Part shown: positions 16,201 to 22,853 of the stretch, piece by piece
How the letters are laid out: each line of letters begins with the position of its first letter
Numbering within the stretch: position 1 is the stretch's first letter
Virus record (IMG/VR): IMGVR_UViG_3300025131_000188
Span: 1 to 35,823 of that record
Strand: one strand, 5' to 3'
Origin: a virus
Length of the DNA stretch: 35,823 nucleotides
Made by a program: the position numbers and the translations under genes
Notes under the pieces: model-generated
Seen by the model: the letters and a program-made list of their open reading frames with translations, nothing else
Databases searched by the model: none
Told to the model about the DNA's origin: nothing

Positions 16201-16964
16201 CAGGCTGTTTGATGATCAATCATCTCCCAGAGCCGAAGGAGTTCGGGTGCTGCCGCCACAAATGCCTCAAATGCAGGACGAACTATGCTGTCTTCTATCC
16301 ATGGATTTGATGGATAATCTTCCTCTAAAATTCCTGCTTTCAACCTCTCTATTGCCGTTTTGATGCCTGTAAGCGGGTGCTCGGTAAGGGTGACTGTGGT
16401 TTTGAGGTTGCCCCCTAGGAGGCGGTCTTCCGCCGTCGAGTGTTGGTACGGTGTCTCTGTTCGTTGAAGCTGCCTAGCTTTCCTTACTATGTCCAACGAT
16501 GTAAGATTCATGGCGCCCATGTCTCGTTCGCGACCACCGCCGGCCTCCCCTGCAGGATTTTCAATAAATTCTTTTAGTTGCTCTACATCAAATCCTAATA
16601 TAGTATTCTCGGAGGTGGCTGCCGGAGCAGCGTCGTGCCATGGGTTATACTTTGCCGCTGCATCTCGCCATTGCCAAATTTGCGTATAACGCTGCTCCCC
16701 ACTGTTCATCTGGGTATTAAAGTCTTGCCTATTAGTAGTATTGGTGCCGCGGCTCTGCGCGTTGAGAATGGCGTCGTTCAGGGGTTTTGCGGCCGTATCC
16801 AGGGTGCCGCCGGGGCCGGCCAAGTGACCCAGATCCTCAAAAGCGCTGGCAACTATGGTACCACATTCCAGTATTTTCTCAAGGGCTCGTTCTGATGCCT
16901 GCCCTATTTCATTATTAACCTCCGCAATTAGCCGAGTTTCTTCGGTATTTAGACTGCGGGCCAT
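13284..16964 (-). CDS. Giant baseplate/tail protein, hub-like C-terminus
   Basis: With 1226 residues this is the largest protein in the window. It starts inside the stop of the gp53-like gene (TGATG). The first 250 residues are helical and Ala/Glu-rich; the middle mixes alpha and beta with several Asn/Lys-rich parts. The last 200 residues read as a beta domain (GLAEVRYEQDGWGGLDQLRVQYD, YIYVDPKGFAP, FGIGGYYMIYKSEH, then AKWVAELH), a pattern found at the C-terminus of hub and baseplate proteins of contractile tails. The extreme C-terminus is Pro/Thr-rich and disordered. Position after tape measure, gp48/54-like and LysM genes supports a baseplate role. No lysozyme or protease motif was recognised. 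Coding composition shifts from mixed to strongly AT-rich along the gene, which suggests a mosaic origin. Confidence 0.6.
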   Translation of the reverse strand: MARSLNTEETRLIAEVNNEIGQASERALEKILECGTIVASAFEDLGHLAGPGGTLDTAAKPLNDAILNAQSRGTNTTNRQDFNTQMNSGEQRYTQIWQWRDAAAKYNPWHDAAPAATSENTILGFDVEQLKEFIENPAGEAGGGRERDMGAMNLTSLDIVRKARQLQRTETPYQHSTAEDRLLGGNLKTTVTLTEHPLTGIKTAIERLKAGILEEDYPSNPWIEDSIVRPAFEAFVAAAPELLRLWEMIDHQTACIQEAAAEFYGKQAAAVEKLVKGLGGVKPGCVEADPVARMYGEGTTYAIGAAVAPWVAMILTGDDLEATSGGCAGLHAVEFPHLNEDALAKALGALKNARRPIAIQYSENKERMLFQEQCYLLSYVGQLSAWKQENLDSAAAPQPGFPLKRLPYKTTETNPDKREANASLLVDGDPYGFLNKLTLDHKMGPLFDISNSELSHLQPMIRLFKVNRAEDGTESQQEIKFESNAGSLWPALLTEALGTKEKRGFGVGLKDFSFTYDGSNPFAIKKSIKGRLKIFANSFDELLVDRGGWKYADLALKTGGPAKEGCTDLRSRLNLSVKENEENSKLNFRLKAVVGWAEPKGGTSVSLAVKDALYNSFVTLNLTPTVHEFDLDEMGRVNFVINYLAYIEDYFDQRGFNIFSDSDKTEEQIRRKLQIENYQRNCSEDAIEQLKKEHIDAIAAEKSEMLQSLIKSLMNPDDNKIYYLNLPYTEIQQFQSQGPLHTPSNSNLTPLTDSQANERLESAVEDALEGLSFAERAAAAVPGSTFAGSLFVDNPDNYSLGFFYISDLIDTILYNIGKELEDLPGKIADLANERVGGNQVFDACDLLIEKEKLLNQQEAFKKLRILLGPVEFVDQANKSRAFFVNFGDVPIAVKYFIEWLTERMLQKEESSYSLTKFLNDLFNHLIKEFLNNKSCFKVKINQKVMVNQSVLTSYPQAPGEDEITAAMRIKSESAANTDFKRAQLWWWEWGTESPFQGSILNISGDREFPGGGGSVEEEINYFVYFAGRTAPTDLMTGNKFIDEGAGIFHYLLGRDRGLIKNIKLIKTDSKGLAEVRYEQDGWGGLDQLRVQYDAQIDCFANPKTFPGCYIYVDPKGFAPATSVDPENPFNLTNFGIGGYYMIYKSEHLFGAGQANTRIYAKWVAELHTEQDQNRERPREGEDSDYTKCTNYAQTRRLNARAGMPQTPGTSTSTPPDNVSTPAPTPN

Positions 16965-17302
16965 CAGGAAACTCCTAATACTTTAAGTGCGTTTTCCAGA
17001 TTAATTGGAATTTCAATTACATCTCCAGGGATAATATCTGCCTCTGTGAGGGTTCCATTATACCATGCGATTACCCACCAAAATCTTACATCATTATAAT
17101 ATTGATTTGCCAATTTATAGAAGCGATCTCCATACTTCCAAATATGAGTGTTTGTTACCAAAGATGCACGTTGAGCTATCGTAGGATTATGCATAACAGG
17201 TGTTTCGTATTGTCTAATGTTTTTGAGATCTCGGCCTTTTCTCAAGAAACTATAATATTCGCTTGAATTATTAAGGATGCGGTATTTTGAATATCTTCCC
17301 AT
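16964..17302 (-). CDS. LysM-domain baseplate protein, T4 gp53-like
   Basis: The protein has 112 residues. The N-terminal 45 residues form a Tyr/Arg-rich extension. The C-terminal 60 form a LysM-like module: a GDRFYKLANQYYND helix-loop, WWVIAWYNG, then the closing ADIIPGDVIEIP strand (LysM L-pGq-l-iP). In T4-like phages gp53 is a baseplate wedge protein with this fold, and in Mu-like phages gpX plays a comparable role near the hub. It sits between the 406-residue baseplate protein (nine bases) and the giant protein (overlapping stop/start), so the three are probably translated as a block and assemble together. There is no signal peptide, so a cell-wall role for the LysM is unlikely. Confidence 0.7.
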   Translation of the reverse strand: MGRYSKYRILNNSSEYYSFLRKGRDLKNIRQYETPVMHNPTIAQRASLVTNTHIWKYGDRFYKLANQYYNDVRFWWVIAWYNGTLTEADIIPGDVIEIPINLENALKVLGVS

Positions 17303-17311
17303 TAGTGTTCT

Positions 17312-18532
17312 CTATAAAAATTCGCTGCCGGGTCCGCCGGATGAGCCATATTGCGCACCCGACTGGAGGTCACCGGCGGTGACGCCGCCTGTGCCCACCT
17401 CGATTCCTATGGTTTCCTCGGCGGCTTCACGGATCTGCGCTGAACTCCGCTCTTGCTTTTTAGCCTGTCGATGATCAACAAAAGCCCCGGCCGCGGCAGT
17501 GGCTCTTGCCCCTGCTGTTTGAAACTTCCCAAGCACTTTGGCCAGTCGGCCACGCGCATTTGCTTCCTGGGCTTCGGGTGTTTCGCGGAGGGTTTCGGCT
17601 TCTCTTTGTTCTGCCTGTGCGCGCGTGAAAGCTTTTGCGTTATCTCTTTCCATCTGTTCAAGCTCTTCTTCGGTTTTTCCAGCGGTCACACTAAGTCCAT
17701 ATGGAAAAGCATCAGTCGAAAAATGACCCATTTCATCCCACCCAAGCGCATGCTCATGAATAACAGCAAAATCAAAATTAATATCAATTAATTTAGGTAA
17801 AACGCCGCCGCCGGCGTATTCAATCACCCCATCTTGACCTTCAAGGTTGTGAACAATAGATAGATTTCGTAGAACCCCAAGAAGCCCACTAGATGCATCT
17901 GCTCCCGATGCGGCGAGACTACCGAACTCCTGACCCATGGAGACGCTGGAGGCGCCCTGGGACAAGAAATGCTTGGTGAGCGCTACTTGCTCTGGATTTT
18001 GTCTTGCTGCAAGATTCATAACCTGCAACCTTATCAAAGGAGATTGAGCTATTGTTTGAGCGTTTTGTACGTCGACATATGTAGGGTAGAGAAATTGTGT
18101 TAGTAATTCTATTTTGGTGAGATTCTCGAAAGCTTCGCCGGCGGATGCAGCGGGCACCTTAATGCCCACCGTAATTACGCGTGTGGTCTGCTTAAAAAGA
18201 TAAATCGGATCAGCACGTCCATACACTTTTTCCTCGGCCCAGTCGGGGCTAAACGTTTCATTATAGGCTGTCATAAAAGCTTTAAGATAAACCTCTTTGC
18301 CGGAAGGCACATGATGAAACCCGACAACAAAGCCCTTATTTGCCATTGCGTCGGCGCCGTCAGTATAGAACATTTCGCGTTGATCCATATAATGGGTATT
18401 GGCTTTTCGCTTGCTCCCGTCTGGGCCTCCGGTAACGGTATCGCCCAAAGCGCCCTGCTCACGCGTTCCGCGTGTTCTTATCGTTTGCTGAGCTAGCTTA
18501 TTTGCATTAAAGTATTTTGGATCTGTTGACAT
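17312..18532 (-). CDS. Baseplate/tail-tube initiator-like protein
   Basis: The protein has 406 residues. The core (about 60-275) is a beta-rich domain with VYLKAFMTAYNETFSPDW, VYGRADPIYLFKQTTR and a strand VITVGIKVPA, the style of tail-tube-related baseplate proteins of T4-like phages (gp48/gp54 type), where a ring caps the baseplate and starts tube polymerisation. The last 130 residues are a charged, Ala/Glu/Arg-rich, low-complexity helix and a Gly/Ser tail. Position, 14 bases after the tape measure gene and before the LysM gene, fits a protein contacting tape measure, tube and hub. The exact T4 counterpart cannot be fixed from sequence reading alone. Confidence 0.55.
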   Translation of the reverse strand: MSTDPKYFNANKLAQQTIRTRGTREQGALGDTVTGGPDGSKRKANTHYMDQREMFYTDGADAMANKGFVVGFHHVPSGKEVYLKAFMTAYNETFSPDWAEEKVYGRADPIYLFKQTTRVITVGIKVPAASAGEAFENLTKIELLTQFLYPTYVDVQNAQTIAQSPLIRLQVMNLAARQNPEQVALTKHFLSQGASSVSMGQEFGSLAASGADASSGLLGVLRNLSIVHNLEGQDGVIEYAGGGVLPKLIDINFDFAVIHEHALGWDEMGHFSTDAFPYGLSVTAGKTEEELEQMERDNAKAFTRAQAEQREAETLRETPEAQEANARGRLAKVLGKFQTAGARATAAAGAFVDHRQAKKQERSSAQIREAAEETIGIEVGTGGVTAGDLQSGAQYGSSGGPGSEFL

Positions 18533-18546
18533 TTAAAATTGTTCTC

Positions 18547-21018
18547 CTATTGTCCGCCGCCGCCCTGCAGAAAATTGAGGGCGCCTTGGTTGTTTACATC
18601 CGCCACAAACAGTCGGCCAGCAGTTTCAGAAAATTCGATGTTAACATCTACCTTTTGGTTGGTAACACCTTCCCGGGCGCCAACTACGGCGCCCCCTACT
18701 ACGGCGCCCGCCATCGCAGCCGGCAACACTGTCGCTGCAGCTACAGAAACGCTAGCCAGGGCCGCTATTTTAAGACCGCTAATTTCATTAATCGAATCTT
18801 TTATTTGCGCAAAGGCGGCCACTCCGCGATCAAGCTTCTCCCCTGTAACGTTCCCAAACGAATCGAAGATTTCCTGCATGTTTCCCATTTCGTCCTTGTC
18901 TTTCTTAAAGGCGCCCATAAGAAGTCCAATGCCTCCTGCTGCGACACCAAGACCAGCCAGTGCGCCGGCGCCGGCCAGGACCGCTGGGTTACTGCCCATT
19001 AGTGCCATGGCACCAGCCAAAATCCCAATTGATACGGCGACTGCCGCGAAGCCTTTTGCAATGTCTCCGAAAGCCAGTCCTTGTAGTTCTTTAAAGGATG
19101 AAATAAGAAACCCGATTCCTGCCGCAGCCACGCCGATGCCGACGCCAATTCCTAAGACACCGAGAGCGAATGTGCCTAATCCCGTGGCACCAGCAGCACC
19201 GGCGGCGCCGGCGGCTCTCTCGCTGACTGCTAACGATCCTAGCTTTGCGATGGTCAACATAAGCCCTTTGCCCAAAAGGGGAAGAACCCCAGTAGCGGTC
19301 GCGACCCACATAAGAGCAATTATTTCCCAATGCTCTGCAACAAACTGAATCATGCCTCCGAGTGTCTTTAAACCTTCTATTATTTCCTGCGCAGTCGGCA
19401 TCATCTCTTCGATACTATCTTTGAAATCGCTAATGGCCCCCTTGTTACCCAAGAAAGCGGTAAGCATCTCGTCTAAACTATCAATTAAGGGCATAAAAAT
19501 AGGAATCATTTTCATTAAGACGGCCGTGAGCTTTTCTTTAATAGTGGAAACTTCTCGCGCTCTGTTTGCCATTTCTTCGTAATCTTGGGCTGTTTTTCCA
19601 ATCTCGCCGCCTAGGCCTTCCATATCTCCACGCATTACTGCTGCCAAATCCCCTACACTTTCGAGGCCCGCGGCATCGGCAAAGAACTTTCTTTGATAAT
19701 AAGACATAGTGTCAAACGACAATCCGGCATCTAAAATGGAATCTCGAATCATTCCAAATCTTGCGGCCGGATCTGTTTCCATTAAGAGATCCATGGCGTT
19801 TACAGCATTTGTACCAAGAGCAGCATTTAGTTTTCCGGCTTGTTCTGCAGCACCTTCAAAGGTATCAAATTTATCAGTCATATTTAATAGCTTTTGCATT
19901 TCTATGCCGGTGATCTTTGAAACTCTCGCCAAGTCTTTAAATGCGCGAGTACCGTTCTGCCCTAACTTTGCTAATGAGCCTGCCATCGTTCCATATTGTT
20001 CAATTAGCTGTGTTGGTGCCACACCAAGTTCTCTAGCATAGCCTTCCAGTTCAATTACTGCTTTGCCAGCAGCAGCGCCGCCTAGGTTCAATGCGACTGC
20101 CGCGGATTGCATTGCTTTTACCGAAGTTTCTGCGGATACACCAAGGTTATTAAGAACGGACACTGTGTCGGCAAGCTGATCCTGCGCGCTCTCGCTGATC
20201 ATTGTAAAATCAGTCATGGTCATACGCAGCGCGGTCCACGCTTGCTGATTTTGTTCAATAGTAACGGTGTTCCCGCGCATGCGCTCATACCCTTCTGTCA
20301 TTCTGCGCGTAAAATCGTCTGAAGCACCGGTTGCACGTTGGAATGCGGTTTCAGTTTCGTTCATCTTGATCATTAAACTGATGAGCGTATCAATAAATCC
20401 TGTGATGCCGGCCTGGATCCCTTTTCGGAATAACTGACCTATAGAAGTGGTGCCCCCGCGGAGCGCTTCGGTCCACTTTATCATATTTGCTACATTAAAG
20501 GTTTTGCTTCTTTCATAAACCGCAATCGTATCACCAAACGAGTTACCTAATTCTTGAGCAGACTTAACGGAGTCAGCTAGGCTCACGCTATATTTGTTTT
20601 GTCGGTCAACGAGTAGTTCTTGTCGAACAATGTCTTCCTCTAGAGCTTTTGCACGATCAATCTGCGCCTGTCGTTGCTGCGTATTGAGTGTCATGTCGTT
20701 TTGAACACGCCATTCTGCAACCGCTAGTTGATCTTTCATCACCAGGAGGGTTTGGTCCGCAACAAGTTGTTGATTTTCGAATGTTTGGTCTAACTGCTTG
20801 TAAACATCTCGTAAAGCTTCGGCTGCTTGCACGCGCTGTCGCAGCACAATACCCTCTTTTTCTAACTGTGCTAATCGCTGATTTAGAAGCCTGAGTTCGC
20901 GGTCCAGGGTCGCTGTGTCGTTGTCCCCTGCTTCGCGAATCTCTCGTTCGAGGCGCTTCCTTCTTTCAAGCCCTGAATTATATTCGTCGAGTTCTCTTCT
21001 ATCATCACCGATTGACAC
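18547..21018 (-). CDS. Tail tape measure protein
   Basis: It sets tail length and is ejected with the DNA. The protein has 823 residues; at about 1.5 angstrom per residue the tail would be about 120 nm. The start is a GTG at 21018: no in-frame ATG lies near, and AGGGG precedes it. Residues 1-120 are a charged coiled coil (RKRLEREIREAG, LNQRLAQLEKEG). The middle has helical segments rich in Ala, Gln and Glu (about 200-540). The C-terminal third has several long hydrophobic stretches (for example LGVLGIGVGIGVAAAGIGFL, then similar Ala/Gly-rich ones) typical of tape measures that insert in the host membrane. It begins a new transcription unit after a strong terminator, with the ACTATTTA motif 40 bases upstream. 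Confidence 0.9.
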   Translation of the reverse strand: MSIGDDRRELDEYNSGLERRKRLEREIREAGDNDTATLDRELRLLNQRLAQLEKEGIVLRQRVQAAEALRDVYKQLDQTFENQQLVADQTLLVMKDQLAVAEWRVQNDMTLNTQQRQAQIDRAKALEEDIVRQELLVDRQNKYSVSLADSVKSAQELGNSFGDTIAVYERSKTFNVANMIKWTEALRGGTTSIGQLFRKGIQAGITGFIDTLISLMIKMNETETAFQRATGASDDFTRRMTEGYERMRGNTVTIEQNQQAWTALRMTMTDFTMISESAQDQLADTVSVLNNLGVSAETSVKAMQSAAVALNLGGAAAGKAVIELEGYARELGVAPTQLIEQYGTMAGSLAKLGQNGTRAFKDLARVSKITGIEMQKLLNMTDKFDTFEGAAEQAGKLNAALGTNAVNAMDLLMETDPAARFGMIRDSILDAGLSFDTMSYYQRKFFADAAGLESVGDLAAVMRGDMEGLGGEIGKTAQDYEEMANRAREVSTIKEKLTAVLMKMIPIFMPLIDSLDEMLTAFLGNKGAISDFKDSIEEMMPTAQEIIEGLKTLGGMIQFVAEHWEIIALMWVATATGVLPLLGKGLMLTIAKLGSLAVSERAAGAAGAAGATGLGTFALGVLGIGVGIGVAAAGIGFLISSFKELQGLAFGDIAKGFAAVAVSIGILAGAMALMGSNPAVLAGAGALAGLGVAAGGIGLLMGAFKKDKDEMGNMQEIFDSFGNVTGEKLDRGVAAFAQIKDSINEISGLKIAALASVSVAAATVLPAAMAGAVVGGAVVGAREGVTNQKVDVNIEFSETAGRLFVADVNNQGALNFLQGGGGQ

Positions 21019-21057
21019 TGTATTAAAGCCCCTATATGAATCTTAGGTTTACAACGG

Positions 21058-21065
21058 TAAATAGT
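21058..21065 (-). promoter_or_regulatory. ACTATTTA motif upstream of tape measure
   Basis: Minus-strand ACTATTTA lies between the terminator at 21073-21099 and the GTG at 21018. It is one of five similarly placed copies and a candidate late-promoter element. Confidence 0.35.
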
Positions 21066-21072
21066 TGGAGGC

Positions 21073-21099
21073 AAAAAAAGACGGGGCTAAGAGCCCCGT
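21073..21099 (-). terminator. Rho-independent terminator, overlaps the gp51-like stop codon
   Basis: Arms ACGGGGCT (21099-21092) and AGCCCCGT (21088-21081) form eight perfect pairs with a three-base loop, followed by C and seven T. The TAG of the gp51-like gene (21089-21087) is inside the hairpin. Confidence 0.85.
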
Positions 21100-21332
21100 T
21101 TGTTTTTCATACCTGGATGTTGTGGTACAGACGGCTGATTTTGCGAAGTTAGTGTCTGTGTGCGGGAGGTGCCTTTTTGCGCAGCTTCAATGGCGTTTTT
21201 TTCTGCTTCAAGCTGTTGCATCAACCTGTCAACAAACCATGAGCGCAAACCAACCGGCAAATTATAAGCTTCTGAGAATGACCAGCCACCAGAATATTTT
21301 AGAAAGAAGAACTGTTCGTAAACGCTCTCCAT
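21087..21332 (-). CDS. gp51-like baseplate hub assembly protein
   Basis: The protein has 81 residues from the ATG at 21332, four bases after the gp26-like stop. The frame is open upstream to 21413, but that part overlaps gp26 and is not needed. The core MESVYEQFFFLKYSGGWSF is followed by LPVGLRSWFVDRLMQQL; this compact aromatic helix pair is what I associate with the small protein following gp26 in T4-like phages. In T4, gp26 and gp51 help assemble the hub without being abundant in the virion. The C-terminus is polar and disordered. The Shine-Dalgarno is weak (GATAGG), so translation depends on coupling to gp26 or on +1 frameshifting at the T7 run. In position it matches the tail-assembly chaperone between tube and tape measure in other phages. 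Confidence 0.6.
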   Translation of the reverse strand: MESVYEQFFFLKYSGGWSFSEAYNLPVGLRSWFVDRLMQQLEAEKNAIEAAQKGTSRTQTLTSQNQPSVPQHPGMKNKRGS

Positions 21333-21336
21333 ATAC

Positions 21337-22194
21337 CTATCGGTCAGGCCAAAAAAAGTCCGCGTTAAGCGGCACCTCCATTTCCTGTTCGTGGCCGCAC
21401 TCCTCACACGCATAAGTTTGCGTTAAATTTATATTAGGGGCTGCGGCGCGATAACAAGCTCTTAAGTGCCGGGAATCCATCGAAGGCATGTTGTCAATAA
21501 AATATTGCAGTGTTTCTCGGGAATCATCCCCATTAACTGCAACAAGTATATTTGACAATTGTGTTGTGATTGTTTTTTCCAAAGCCTTGTTCCTAGTGGC
21601 CTTGTTATTGAGGAGTCTTTTTTCATCGCCTCCTACCAATAATCTAAATGTTACATTTGTTTGTAACCTAGGGAGCACGGCATCAAACGTTCCGTCACCA
21701 TTGTCTCGAACATCAAGAACATTAATGTCTTCTCCTCGATAAATGGTACTATCATTCAAATCAAAACTATATTCTTCAGTAACGGCGCATGCTGGGCACG
21801 TTACTCTTGTATTGTATTCGTTTCCATAACCAGACACACGAGTTGCTATAATTAATGCGTTCTTGTCTCCGATTAGCATCGTGTCAGTATTGATTGTCTT
21901 GTCGACAATCAAACTTTGAACTACGCGATCTAGCGCAATACCTTTTTTAAGAAGAGTTCTCGATGTGAGCATATCCTCTTCTTTCGCTGTCATCTGCTTA
22001 ATCTCGATACTTTCTTGATTATGCAGAGGATGACCTTCTGGATAAAACCTACCCTGAGAAGGCAAATCTACAAACTCAGTGGGAACAACAAATGAAAATC
22101 CAGAATTCTCTTGTTGTTGTAATACTTGTGGAGGGGGATTGGTATCTTCAGGTTTTTGTGTTAAGTCCCCTACACGTCCTTTATTTCTCGACAA
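21337..22194 (-). CDS. gp26-like baseplate hub protein (T4_baseplate family)
   Basis: The protein has 285 residues. The start is a TTG at 22194 with AGAGGTG six bases upstream; no ATG fits. The segment FVDLPSQGRFYPEGHPLH followed by MTAKEEDMLTSRTLLKKG is characteristic of the T4 gp26 family, as is DTMLIGDKNALIIATRVSGYG. Two CxxC pairs (CPAC at about 141, CEEC near the C-terminus) suggest a zinc site. The N-terminal 30 residues are Pro/Gln-rich and disordered. In T4, gp26 belongs to the hub assembly pathway. The gene lies 16 bases after the tail tube gene, and its end carries a run of seven T just before the stop, discussed as a possible frameshift site into the gp51-like frame. Confidence 0.75.
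   Translation of the reverse strand: MSRNKGRVGDLTQKPEDTNPPPQVLQQQENSGFSFVVPTEFVDLPSQGRFYPEGHPLHNQESIEIKQMTAKEEDMLTSRTLLKKGIALDRVVQSLIVDKTINTDTMLIGDKNALIIATRVSGYGNEYNTRVTCPACAVTEEYSFDLNDSTIYRGEDINVLDVRDNGDGTFDAVLPRLQTNVTFRLLVGGDEKRLLNNKATRNKALEKTITTQLSNILVAVNGDDSRETLQYFIDNMPSMDSRHLRACYRAAAPNINLTQTYACEECGHEQEMEVPLNADFFWPDR
21351..21357 (-). other. T7 slippery run at the gp26/gp51 junction
   Basis: Minus-strand codons GAC TTT TTT TGG lie four codons before the gp26 TAG. A +1 (or -2) slip on the run would enter the gp51-like frame, which is open here. Programmed frameshifts joining two tail-assembly chaperones upstream of the tape measure gene are well known in other phages. Confidence 0.35.
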
Positions 22195-22210
22195 TGTACA
22201 CCTCTATTTA

Positions 22211-22789
22211 TTAAACATTAAAGAAAGAGTTGCCGCCACCTGCGACTGCCTTGGAAGGATGGGTGGTCTCTACGCGTGCCCAGTCATACTTCAAGGTAAG
22301 AGTCATTTCAGTTAAATCGTCTTCGCCATATCCGAGATCGCCATACTTAACTTCAGTAATGAAAGCGTTCCAGAGCGTCCAAGTTTCCAGCGGATTTCCA
22401 TCGTGGTCAATTTGTGTGATAATAACGGAACCGAGGGCGCCCGCGGACTTAGCCTTTGACATGGTTGTTAAAGTGTTCTGATCAGTAGGTGGAGTATAGC
22501 CTGATTGAACCACAATGTCAGAAAGCGTTGCTGTCATGTCTGGTTCAACCGGATCTACAAGCGTCATCGAAACATCTTGCCAAGTAACAGAACCCGGATA
22601 ATAAAACGTGTGGTTTAAATACTTGTGTTCTGCTGCTGCAATTTGAAACGCAGGCTTTGCAACGGTCTTCGCCCACCATATGGTAGCTCCAGGAGCATCG
22701 ATCCCCTGAATTTCCACCGTAAATCTAAATTTTCTCTTGGGATCGTGAAGAGTGGGCTCTTCTCCGAAATTGGTTGACCAGAATGGCAT
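22211..22789 (-). CDS. Tail tube protein, T4 gp19-like
   Basis: It polymerises into the inner tube through which DNA passes. The protein has 192 residues, near T4 gp19 (163). Features of the family are the N-terminal DPKRKFRFTVEIQGI, the WWAKTVAKPAF segment, HTFYYPGSVTWQDVSMTLVDP, and the C-terminal TLWNAFITEVKYGDLGYGEDDLTEM repeat-like strand pattern. It follows the sheath gene by about 65 bases containing a hairpin and the ACTATTTA motif, and a strong AAAGAGGAG lies before the ATG, in keeping with high expression. The C-terminal GGGNSFFNV is an extension compared with T4. Confidence 0.9.
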   Translation of the reverse strand: MPFWSTNFGEEPTLHDPKRKFRFTVEIQGIDAPGATIWWAKTVAKPAFQIAAAEHKYLNHTFYYPGSVTWQDVSMTLVDPVEPDMTATLSDIVVQSGYTPPTDQNTLTTMSKAKSAGALGSVIITQIDHDGNPLETWTLWNAFITEVKYGDLGYGEDDLTEMTLTLKYDWARVETTHPSKAVAGGGNSFFNV

Positions 22790-22818
22790 AATTTAATTAC
22801 TCCTCTTTCTTCTACAAT

Positions 22819-22826
22819 TAAATAGT
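22819..22826 (-). promoter_or_regulatory. ACTATTTA motif upstream of tail tube
   Basis: Minus-strand ACTATTTA lies 30 bases before the tube ATG, directly after the hairpin at 22829-22848. Candidate late-promoter element. Confidence 0.35.
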
Positions 22827-22828
22827 GG

Positions 22829-22848
22829 GTGGGAGAAAAAGCTCCCAC
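22829..22848 (-). terminator. Hairpin after the sheath gene, possible weak terminator
   Basis: Perfect seven-base arms GTGGGAG and CTCCCAC enclose CTTTTT; the hairpin lies a few bases after the sheath stop. No T run follows, so termination would be inefficient; partial read-through or RNA processing is plausible. Confidence 0.4.
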
Positions 22849-22853
22849 ATCTT

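Noticed and set aside
18539-19348. 269-codon plus-strand frame, Pro/Ala/Ser-rich
   Set aside because: It is the complement of Gly/Ala-rich tape-measure codons; such shadows are expected in GC-richer Ala/Gly repeats.
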